Source: Fomes fomentarius
Lineage: Eukaryota > Basidiomycota > Agaricomycetes > Polyporales > Polyporaceae
Direction: 5' to 3'
Length of the DNA: 64,000 nucleotides
Assembly: GCA_022606135.1 (NCBI GenBank)
Contig: JABYQN010000005.1
Location: 930,001 to 994,000 of the forward strand
The position numbers were made by a program, and so were the translations under genes. Shown here piece by piece: positions 47,185 through 57,594 of the stretch. Every line of letters starts with the position of its first letter. Position 1 is the first letter of the stretch. The notes under the pieces were generated by a model. The model was given only the letters and a program-made list of their open reading frames with translations, was not told the origin of the DNA and did no database searches.

Positions 47185-47566
47185 GTACAGCGACGAAATG
47201 TATCGTGGATCTTGCGTCGAGATACAGATGGTTAAACTACTAGTAATCGATATCTAGACGAATCGATGGCGCGACGCGAGACACCCAGAAATGGGAAATG
47301 CAGTGCAAGTAACTATCTATGGTTCAGGTGGGTCCTTATGTCGATGGACATGGCGTGTGGCCATCCCAACGTCGACTCTAGGTGGGTCTACAACAACTTG
47401 GTGGGGGAGGACATCTTCTTCTTATCCATGATGCACGCTCCAATCAAGATGAAAAAGTACTTCTACTAATTTGCATACACCGCTCGTGACAGTCGTGTCT
47501 TGTCTTCTCGTTGTATCATTACATCTACAGCATGAAATGATATCAGTCAGCCCTGGTTCCGCTTTA
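47185..47566. other. Intergenic, methyltransferase promoter and permease 3' UTR
   Basis: No coding sequence is recognised. The 67-codon frame at 47266-47469 (+) has no motif. The region should include the promoter of the methyltransferase and the 3' UTR of the permease, both on the minus strand. Confidence 0.5.
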
Positions 47567-50028
47567 TCAGCAGTGAGAAGTAGTGCGCACCACATATGAC
47601 CAAGCGCGTTCCACCCAGTTCCGCGGTGGCGGCTCGTCGGTCCTATGAATGCGGAACGCGAGTAAGCTATACATCCTGACGGCGATCACCAACACAGCGG
47701 CACAGGGAAGCACATACGTGGCGTCGAGAACCTCTTGCAGGCCGGACTGGAAGTCCATCTGGGCGTATGGCACGAGCGGCGCCCGCGTCCACAGCTTCCG
47801 GCCGATGTAAAAGACAGGGAAGAGCCCCATAGGGAGATAGTTCGTGATGAAGGTGTCCGTCCGCCAATGGCCCTTCAAAAACACCGACCATCCGCTGAAC
47901 TGCGGGTGTATCGACAAGGTAATAGAAGGGAATAGAAGTGATACGAAGGATGAGGAGAAGCCGGCGTGCCCGAGGGATCGTGAGTCAGTTGTGTCGCACG
48001 TTGAGATCTAGTTATAGACTCATCACGTACCAAGGCAATGAGAAAGCACCCTATTGCGGCATACCATGCGGCGAATGGTTGCAGGGGAGAGTAGAAAGGG
48101 AGCGTCTTACGGTTTATCCCTTGCGTCTTGAGCCCTCGGTGGAATCGGATGTAGGTCACGGAGATGCCGAACCAGCTCGAGAGGCCGGCTACCGCTGTCC
48201 TGTGCAATGAACGGCGATGAGTAATCGACAGCTCAGCGGGCAGCTTCCCTCTTACATGTTCACAAACCAGCCGAACACCCTGCCGCTGCCGGATGCCGTC
48301 CCCATGAAGGCGAGGAAGGCGAAGCACGCGCAGGTGCCTACGGAGACCCAAGGAAGACCGTTGGGGGTGAGTTTCAGGAAGACCTTTGGTGCGTTCCCAT
48401 TCAGCGCAAGACTGTCTGCGATGGCTTGAGCGTAAGAATCGAAGTGGATGTAGAACCACGCTTACAGAGAGCACGAGAAGCAGCGTAGAGATCGCTGTTT
48501 GCAGCGGACCATGCTGCTGAAAGGATGGCCGCGTTAATAATCTACCACTATTTGTCAACTTCAAACAGATAGAGGATATATTTCTCGAAACGTACTGAGG
48601 GAAGGACTTTGATACCAGCATTCGTGATTGCAATGACGAATGGGGAGGCAGCTGCAGTTCCGTCGAGGAGGTCGAGCCTCTTGTCGCTGGAAGGGACGAG
48701 CAAGCCGATGATTGCTACGCCGCCAATATAAAACAGCAGGATACGGATATAGACTTTGCGGATGGCCTTCGGGATATTTCTCCTAGGATTTTTGACCTCG
48801 GCGCCAGCGATCTATGTAAGAGAATGAGAAATGAGAGGGTAGCCTCATATTCTTACGCGACCACGAACCGCTACGAGTTCAGTCCCCAAGAACGAAAACG
48901 CGGCTTGAGTCATTACGGCTACCCATCCCAAGAATCGCCCCTTCGCGCCTGCGATGTTGTCATATTGCACGAATGGCCCTGGGGCTTTCCAGTAGCGGAA
49001 GCCAATGCGGTCATGGTTAGGCCCACCACCCAGGTCAAGGACAATGCCTAAAATGATGAGACCGATGATCGTTAAGACTTTGATAGAGGAGAATATGAAT
49101 TCTGCCTCTCCATATGCACCTGCGTAGACTCAGGATTCGTTCACAACCATGTTCCATTGCGAGTCAAACGTACCAGCGCCGAACGCGTTAATGGTGACTA
49201 CGACAGCAAGGCACATGATAACCCATACTGCCGGGTTGACTGACTTGTTCCTGCATGTCTCACTTAGAGATCTCTCTGCTGACAGGAATGGATAGATGTA
49301 CCAAAAGCCAATAACAACAGACGCCGCGCTGAGTTCGGTTGGGAGGAGAATTGACCAATTGTACCCTAGTTCCCCGTGTTACAACTTCCTTGCGTAACAC
49401 GATCAGACCACTCACAGTATAACCAGCCGAGAGTGAAGGACCACGGCGCGTCGACGAAGCGCTCCGCATATGTAAGATGTCCTCCGGGTATGGGCAAAAA
49501 GGCCGCCATCTCGCCCAGTGAAATCTACCGGGTAAACACCGGAGTGTGAGTCGTCCTCTGCGTAAAACTGACTTTGACTCACCATTACGGTATAGCACAA
49601 CGTACCCACTACGATGTATCCCAGCAACATTCCTATGGGACCTCCATTTTCCAAGGCAGTCGCCGTTCCTACGAACAGACCAGTTCCGATGGCACCTGCA
49701 TCATATGTGAGCGCTTCAATCACTCTTGCTGCATTTGTATGCATACCTCCGATACTATCCGGGTCGGTCCAAGTATGAGCATGGCATGCCGGCTAGCGAG
49801 AAACAAACGTTTAACTGACCTGATCATGGCGATATGCCTATTCTTCATCTGCCGCTTAAGGCCTTCCTTTGGTGCTTCAACGGCGATCAGATCTGCCTCG
49901 ACATCCGAAGACGTAGCCTTGACAGAGGCAGAATCGACGACCTTCTCTTCGAGACTCATCTTGCCCAACGTTGTGCAGTCAGGAAGGACTGGATGAGAGG
50001 ATGAGAGGAGCGAGCGAGGGGCGCTCAT
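47567..50028 (-). CDS. Amino acid permease (fungal YAT/APC family)
   Basis: This is a plasma-membrane, proton-coupled amino acid transporter with 12 TM helices. The start at 50028 gives MSAPRSLLSSSH; an internal ATG at 49959 (MSLEEKVVDS) would give a shorter cytosolic N-terminus and is a real alternative. The first helix reads MISIGGAIGTGLFVGTATAL (GxGxGTG-type substrate motif) and is assembled from three exons, the middle one only 8 nt. Further blocks are GGPIGMLLGYIVVGTLCYTV, MAAFLPIPGGHLTYAERFVD, PWSFTLGWLYWYNWSILLPT, FIFSSIKVLTIIGLIILGIV, TQAAFSFLGTELVAVRGREA, NPKAIRK-like IPKAIRKVYIRI, AAWSAANSDLYTSSRFLHGL and AGLSSWFGISVTYIRFHRGL. The protein ends WSYVVRTTSHC at 47567, about 550 residues. 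About twelve introns break it up. Substrate range is unknown; a general or proline-type permease is likely. Confidence 0.93.
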
Positions 50029-50064
50029 AGAGAATTCGCACACTCTCCGAAGGACCCGTACTTA

Positions 50065-50298
50065 TTACCATGACATGACCGCTGGGTGGTCAGAAGAAGC
50101 TGATGAGTAGTGCCTGATCTCACGCCCAAATGCTGCAACGTCCTGCCGCGACATGTGCTGTCTTCGGATCGCGTCAAGAAATTCTGTCAGCAACCGACGA
50201 CAACCGGATGCCAACCGTTGGCGCTCGAGTTCTAGGTATTCAGCGGTCAAATGTGGCTCGAGAGTGGCAGAGAAGGAAATCGAGTTATATAGCGCCAT
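50065..50298 (-). CDS. 77-codon ORF directly upstream of the permease
   Basis: An ATG at 50298 opens a 77-codon frame ending TAA at 50065-50067, 36 bases before the permease start and on the same strand. The sequence is helical and charged (YLELERQRLASGCRRLLTEF, DAIRRQHMSRQDVAAFGREI) and has no known domain. It could be a short independent gene or a long upstream ORF within the permease leader that limits translation. It is not in frame with the permease through any good intron I can see. Confidence 0.35.
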   Translation of the reverse strand: MALYNSISFSATLEPHLTAEYLELERQRLASGCRRLLTEFLDAIRRQHMSRQDVAAFGREIRHYSSASSDHPAVMSW

Positions 50299-52410
50299 GA
50301 GAGGTCTACCACGAGTCAGTGCGGCTAGGTAGAGTCAGCCATCGGTATGCACTCGGAAACAAAGAGAGACACTCAGAGTAACTCAGAGTGAACCATACCA
50401 TACATCCATAAGTGCAGTCGGATTTGGCTACTGGCTGATTGAAAAGCCGATGTGACATTCGTACAGCATCTGTGATTATGGGGACAGGCAGCGCCCGCTA
50501 GCCGACGGACAGCTTACTTAAGAAGATGAGCCTCTGATGGACATTATCTCTCTCGTTGATAAAGGATCATGTCATCTTATCTAGTCTTATCTCTGTCCTG
50601 AGTTCGATAACCGAGACGCAATCAAGAGACTGAGGCCTCACAGATGGTCATGTCCCCCTTACACCATTCATTAGCATTTAATATGCCCTACAGCACTTGT
50701 AATCGACCACGGGTGTTCCCAGGAGCGTCCAGAATATCGATGTTATGCTACGATCAGAATATGGCCATGGCATGTTCACATTCTGGCTGTTCTGCTTGCA
50801 GAGCATGGAGCAGTGGCAATGCCTCGGGTCGTGCTAGTCGTAGCCCAGCCTCTCCCGCTCGGCTCTTCCAATCAACTTACAGCACGCCCAGGTATTAAGC
50901 ATAGAAGATAGACCATAATGTTAGCGTCATGTCTGCGCATTCTTTCTGTCTCTTGCAAAGAGTAATGCTGTAGGATCCGAAGTAGTGAGCACTATGAGTG
51001 CTGCGTTCAGACGAGCGCCTAATGCACCTCTGAGGCGCCTGCCCTTGGAATCGCACTTGACTTGCAGTCCGCCCTTGCTCGAAATCTGCCCAACAAACAC
51101 ATTTGGAAGTACTTTTGTAACCAACTGCTTGACTTGTTCGGGCTACATTTTTGATTATCCCTCAGTAATGCCTGATTCTCCACCCATGCACCACCAGATG
51201 TCCATAAGCCAGTCAACAAACACAAAATCGGCTCCGAACGATTTGTTGTAGATCATAGTAAGAAACTATCTGAGGCAATTTGGAGACCGATAAAAGATGA
51301 TTACGGACTGCAGACATTCATACCACCGACATAGTGAACTTCAGCGTCTCTTCCTGGTCTCTCCACCATCTATTATGATCTAATCTACAATCTGGGTCAT
51401 TAGATACGACGGCATATCGGCGGCATCTCGGCGGCTTCCACTATCTCCCATCAGCGACCAGGAGACGCTGGGCCGCGCGCTAAAGGGCATTTGGCAGAGG
51501 GTTGCCGGTCCCCAGTGATTACACAAGTTGGGGTCTCCGCTTGCAATGGTACACTTCTTAATACCGGCTTCTCCGCCGGTGCATTCAAGCGGCATCGGGA
51601 ATAGAGTTGATTCCCGGCTTTGAGGCCGCCGGAGTGACTGGTGGCACGTGTGCCAGGAGCGGAAATAATGGTTCCATTAAGCGTGGAAGACAGTGATGAA
51701 GGCATAGAAGTGGGAGCTTAGAGTAAGTACATAGATGCACGGTAGGGATGGTGTGGTCGGCGAGGTATCATACTACACCACACTTGGTGGCGTGGCACTG
51801 TGGCAGCGTGGCGCGCCGTCGGAATTATCCGACGTCCACAACGGGTGCTTACTAAGCGCGTGCGGAAGCCGCTCATCTCATCCACGGCTCGTCAGGCTGG
51901 CACAGTGCACGCACCACGCCCGCAACTTAACCAGAAGACCAGCGCCCTGAACGGAGTTCACCACGCTCCTCGTGAATCGTCTCGGGGCTCAAGACTGCGG
52001 CCGGCTCCCCACCCCAAGGAGCTCGGATACCAACCGCGGTACCGGTACTCGAGTTTCAACCTCGGCAAGTCTCTCCATCTACTGACTCCTCCACGCCGTG
52101 AGCGACGGCACGCTCACGTTATTAGGAAGCTTTCGTCACCGCAGATGGCATTGTTTGAAATGCGAGATTTGACTTCAACTTAACCCTGACGTGCTGCAGC
52201 TGGGCCTGAGCTAGCGCTCAGCCTGGCTGTCCACTGAAAACCTTGATCCTTCTCGTTGTAGGCAAAATGCGGCTGTTTCTGTCTCCACAGAGTCATCTCT
52301 GCAATGGTTGAGGAATCATGGTGATCCTTTGGCCCGGACGATTTCGGCGGCACTGCAGAACATTTGTCCAGGTCAAGCGCAGAAGACCGAAACAGGACTT
52401 ATTGGCGAAA

Positions 52411-52428
52411 GGAAGGAAGGAAGGAAGG
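52411..52428. repeat. GGAA tetranucleotide microsatellite
   Basis: There are four and a half tandem GGAA units in non-coding sequence. Confidence 0.85.
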
Positions 52429-52773
52429 CATAGCCTGCGGGGCCCTCACCGCAGCCGGGCTTCAAACAGTTGCTATTTCAGGCCATTTCTAGCCCTTGAA
52501 AACCCGCACAAGGACAAGTCGGCGACACTACAAAACAACATCGTTACATATACAACGTCGGACTTGCCAAATATGGTGACCCTACTTCGGCCCTCACTGC
52601 GTTCTCCGCTAGCACCCGCTCATACGTGTCGTGGCTTCAGCGACCGCAGTATATAAGGGCACCGCCATGGATGGCCTGAACAAGTATACGAAAAAGGATG
52701 TTTACGGCCTACTTACTTGATGAGCGTGCGCAGGGCTGCCATGGCTCGATGGATACTTGGACGGTACTGGGAC

Positions 52774-52780
52774 TATAAAG
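52774..52780 (+). promoter_or_regulatory. TATA box of the unknown gene at 52849
   Basis: TATAAAG lies 68 bases upstream of the ATG at 52849, a suitable spacing for a core promoter with a short leader. Confidence 0.45.
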
Positions 52781-52848
52781 CCTGCGTGGTTGTGGCGGAG
52801 GGGCACGCACTGAACAGTCTTTCTGACACCCCACTGAACACCCCCACA

Positions 52849-53758
52849 ATGCTCTCGCCCGAAGCCATCCGAGCCATCCAAGCAGTCAAGGATTCTGTGG
52901 AGAGACCCCACTGGCAATTGTGCGAATGGTTGAGTCGTCTATCACCGAACCAGTCCAAGCGTCTCAGAACAGATCGTTACGTTGATGGCGCGACGAGTAT
53001 CATGGACATTCTCGGTGGCAGAGCATCGACAGAAGACGTCGACGAATTTGACCGACGCTACGATTGGTGCGTGTGTTCCGCGATCAGTGAACGTGATGTA
53101 ATGCCTTACCCCGGTGTGTAGCTTCGACAGAATACCACTCAGTTGGGTAGACGAACGTCTCCAATGTGCTAACGAACTGTGGCAGTTTGCACTGGTATGT
53201 CTTATCACACGGCGCTTGTCAGTGCCTCCGACTGTATAGTGTACACACTCTGACACTGCAACCCATGACAGGATGCTGAGAGCTGGGCTTCCCAATGGCG
53301 GCCGACACCTGTCCATAATCGAGGCCACGAGGAGCGCTACTACTGTCCTAGGTCTCCGACTCTGAGGCGCAGAGTCTCCTTCGCGAAGACCCCAGAGTAT
53401 ATACCCAGAACGCCAATGCCGCAACACTCGAGCACGTACAACTCTCCCTCACGCATGCAGCCCCAAGCTCCAAACGGCTCTTCCGCCGCCGCTGCTATGT
53501 CCTGCTGGTGGTGGCCCACCGCCCTACCGACCTGGTACGTCCCGTCTATGGTGCCAAACGCCTCCGACTCGGGCTGGTGCACGATGTGGTATCCCGTTAC
53601 TGCTGGTGAGCAATATCTGTTGCGTCGGACTCCTCCAACATGATCTCAGGCTGATAATAGGTATCAGCGCAATCCTTCAGATGACGACAACGACTTCCGC
53701 AACAGCGTCTGACTTGCGGACAATGACTCACTCACAATTCCCCAACATGACCTCATGA
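52849..53758 (+). CDS. Unknown four-exon gene
   Basis: Exons join in frame from the ATG at 52849 to TGA at 53756-53758. Exon 1 gives MLSPEAIRAIQAVKDSVERP and continues to DEFDRRYD. After a short intron ending ...gtgtag, exon 2 reads FDRIPLSWVDERLQCANELW. After an intron of about 75 nt, exon 3 starts DAESWASQWRPTPVHNRGHE and holds a basic Arg/Pro/Ser-rich stretch, then SCWWWPTALPTWYV. A last intron (GTGAGC...AATAG) leads to a Thr/Ser-rich tail ending SQFPNMTS. The product is about 235 residues. All three introns have GT-AG ends and keep frame, and the first 110 residues are globular and helical with acidic and Trp residues, which argues for a real gene. No signal peptide, TM helix or known domain is visible. 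Function is unknown. Confidence 0.6.
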
Positions 53759-56700
53759 CCTTTACGACCTTCGACGTTCATGATACCCTGATACCCTATC
53801 TCTCATGTCTTCATTCTTGTCACGGACATTCATACTTGTCATGTGGACCCATCTGTACCACTGCTCTGTTATATTTCGTGGGGTTGTCGACCCGTGCTCA
53901 AGTCCCTTCGTCTGTGGACTCCTAATCGTTGTATATAGAGCTCGAGATAGAATGCAATGGAAACCCAGAAACTATGAGCCGGATAGAATATGCCCTCTGA
54001 GGTGGGGAAGCACCGGCATATTGCAAGTGTAGCAGTAATTGAGGAAGACGAGGGTAATCAACAAGGTTGACATGTGTTGCATAAGACAAGTCGGAGAAGT
54101 TGGCGATATGGAAGCACATTGGTGATAATTGAACACAACTGCATCGAGCACATGTGGTAAATACCTAGCAGAGGGGAAAGCAGTATGCTCAATCTGTTGT
54201 ACATCCAGGCAATAATCACTACTACTACTACTGGGCTAACGACTGAACCAGAGACAAACCATCCTATCCTCGCCGTCTCCTCCACATCCTCTTCAATACA
54301 ACACGGCTACACACGTCTGCCAGTGGAGTGTCATTCTCAGACTAACTAGACTACCCATCCCAGCAGTGGCAGCGTGAGCCTGAAGTTGTTAGGAAAGTGG
54401 AACAACTTCTACTATCCCCATGTATCAATCGGGCTGATGAAGCCATGGCCAGGGACTGAGATGTCAGTATCGCTGATGACCCTCAGAGGCGTAGCTGAGG
54501 AGCAGTTCAATAGCACTGGTAGTGGGAATCCAAGGAACGGGCCAGGATGCATGATTTCAAGTTTGTGCGAGCGAGCGCTTGCTCGCCGGTCATCCCCAAG
54601 TCGGATCTCGATCGTGTCCGCATCCCGTACCACGACTACCATACAGGACATCACAACCGGAATATACTCGTCTTTTTGCTCGGCTCTGGCGACGTTTTCA
54701 ATCGCGGGATCGTTGGGGGAATTATTCGAGCATATACATGCTATGCAAAATATGCTCCGAGAGAACATGCCGTGTGCTCTCTCCAGCTGGTCATACACGA
54801 ACCTTCGTTCACTGCGACTTCATCCACATCCACGATGCATTGGCAGGCGGCAAAGACACGTTCAAATCCGACACCGCAGCCTGATGAGTACAAGTGAGTG
54901 TTGTACAGTTGCCAGTTGGAACGGTGACCGCCAACAGTTTTGTCCGTGGCATCTGACCGTCTGTCAGTGTCCACTGTCTGCATGATATGTCAATGTGATC
55001 AAAGTTTGGGCCCAACTTCCGAGTCCGTTGGTCTCGACAGCTCCACGGATCTGGGGTCGCACTTACATACGTACCTAGACGCTGTTCTGCTTCTTGTCTC
55101 AGGGACCAGATCTATATCGTTGGGTTGAACCCCCGAATCGGACGCCTCCTATTGATCATACGCATGCACTAGAGATTACAACACAATACAGAACAACAGT
55201 CCCTTGTTCAAACAATGGACGCCGAACTAGATCGATTTCAATTCGAGCTCAGCTTCAACGTTTCAATACTCAATGGGCCCCTGTTGCTGTGAGCCTGTGA
55301 CGCACAGCTCAGCAGAGGCAGTACACGACGCGCGCGCAATACAGATTCCATGTGCGCGTTTGCGTACGGGCGTAGAGGGGGGCAAAGATCGTTCGACTGG
55401 ACCATCTAACACAGGTGATCGGGGTATGGTCTCCGTGTCGCCTGTAAACGGACCCACTAATTGTTCATCATCGTGGTACTAATATGTCGGAACTTTCCCA
55501 CGGGCTTCCAGAGCATCCGCTGTTAGGCGCCCAACTTCTGCCCCCTCCTGACATTGCTACGCTGGAAGTTCTGGAGTGTAAATTACATAGCGTAGTCATG
55601 CAGTACTATAGAATGTTTTTGAGGTGTTATAATGCCCGACAACGCTCACAGTGAGGAGCTAGGAAGTGCATCCGGATGTAAAAGCCACCTGGATGCCATC
55701 GAGATGGGCGCCAGAAATTTCCGACATTATTTAGGCCGCTGCGCTCAGTGAAGACTACGGTGCATAGCGTTGGTGCACGATGCACGTGAATGTGGATATG
55801 AACGTGAAGTCGAGGGAAGCTTCAAGGAAGGATAGCTTTCAATCGCGACAGATCGAAACCCACACTCGCATCTTCTCCAGTTGTCACAGACGCATAGTAG
55901 ACCACCGAGCCCGCACGGAAGAAGCAAGGTCGTTCAATCTAGGCTACTTACCGTGCACCCGCTTGGCAACGCACGCACCTCCGAATGCCGATGTTCGTGC
56001 ACACACACCGGCCATGCATCGCTGGGCGCTGGGCGTTGTACGAACACTTGACTTGTCTCTGGACCCAAACTTCGTCTATCTGATCTCGATGGTGGGTGGT
56101 CGTGGGCATCTCCTACCCAACGTTCGGGCCAGTGCGCCTGGCAGGTTGGCAGTCGCGTATATCTCTCATCGATACCTGACTCCCGCATGATTATGCATAC
56201 GCGTGCGACATTATTGCTATTCGCACTGGCAGCTTGAGTGAGCATCGATATCTGTGGTCAGGACTCAGGGCACAGCAACTTCGGTCCATTTCCAGCTGCA
56301 GCCTGCAGATCCCGTCGGCCCCACCGCGTACGGCAGCGCGGGGGGATCGGCAGTCATAGTCATGCCGTGCTATTGTGAACAACCTCTGGATTCTATATTC
56401 TCAAGCATTACCAGAGGCCCCCACCTGATTAGAGAGAAGTGGCCCGATGGGGCAGCGGCTTCGACTTCGCGCGGGATAACAATTTTGGACGACGCCACTG
56501 CACGACACGTACCCTGCAGACTGTGCGACAGAGCGCCCTGGGGCCTGAACGGGTGGGAGAGATATTTTTACAGAGCCTCGAGCGGACGAGCTTGTTCTGC
56601 AGAGACGTTCCTGGGTACAGATAGATGCGGATGGATATCGTTGAGAGGTGCATCTGCATCTGCTCGATGCTATCATTGTACCCCGTGCTTGCGTCGCACC

Positions 56701-57594
56701 CTCGGAGCAGACGGCGTGGAGGGCAGCATGTATACCACGATGTGCTGTGGCGCATGACTCGTGAACACATAGCCAGAGGAGCTTCTTCAAGTTCTTCAAA
56801 CCTTGGACACACGAGTGCGTTTGTGGGTGTAAGAGATGCATTGCCTATAACACAAATTACAGACAGACAATACAGCGACTCCGATCCGAGAGCCTGCAGA
56901 CTACACAACTACTGTCTAAGTCGAGCCCGAGCCCGTGCGTTCCCTATCCAGAGAATACAAGTACATCCGCACTAGCATAAGCCCGAAGGTAAGAGAGAAA
57001 GACATTCCAAGGAAATCGTGAAAGTCTGAAATCAGAAGTCGTCATCCGTCCAGGGTGATCGTCAGATACATGATACGAAATCCATAATACGAAATCGTCA
57101 AGGAGGTCGTGTCATAAGCGAGAATAAGTAAGAGGAGGCCGGGAGAGGCGTCTCTCCTTTTACTCCCATTTGGCCATAGGCTGTGCCACGTCAGACACCG
57201 CGCGACGACCATGGGGCAGGTCATGACAACATGATCGTGAAGGTAGGCATAACATCACGCGCCCGTGAATTCGCAGGCGCGCGATGGGAAGGTGGATGGG
57301 GTGGCGAGTGGCTCGGGAGAACAAGATGGAGTAGTCGGTCATCGTCGATGGACTGTCATGCCCGGAATGCAATGCGATTACCGATAGGATGTAGGATGTG
57401 GTGATGCAGGGGTGATGATACGATGCGATGGGATGAGAGCAGAGCACAAAACATGGATGGATGAACACACGAGGCTTCTATGCAAAGATAGATGGAGAGA
57501 AGGCGAAGGCGAGTGCTGGGGCCGCGCCCGCGGAACCGCCGAAGCCGGCGTTGGGTAACGGGCAACTCAGCAGCATGTCTATGGACACGATGCC
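53759..57594. other. Gene-poor 3.8 kb region
   Basis: Frames up to 203 codons (54374-54985, +) and 167 codons (56254-56757, +) occur, with overlapping frames of similar length on the other strand. I could not connect any of them into a multi-exon gene or recognise a domain. The right-hand end should include the 3' UTR of the Ser/Pro-rich gene. Confidence 0.45.

Larger units (their letters stand above)
50299..52848. other. Gene-poor 2.5 kb region
   Basis: Only short, unlinked frames are seen on either strand. It contains a GGAA microsatellite at 52411-52428, TATA-like motifs near 52649-52657 and 52774-52780, and the promoter of the gene starting at 52849. No transposon ends or coding motifs are recognised. 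Confidence 0.45.

Noticed and set aside
54374..54985. Overlapping long frames on both strands (203 codons plus, 128 codons minus)
   Set aside because: They have no recognisable motif and no in-frame exon chain. The mutual overlap suggests composition effects.
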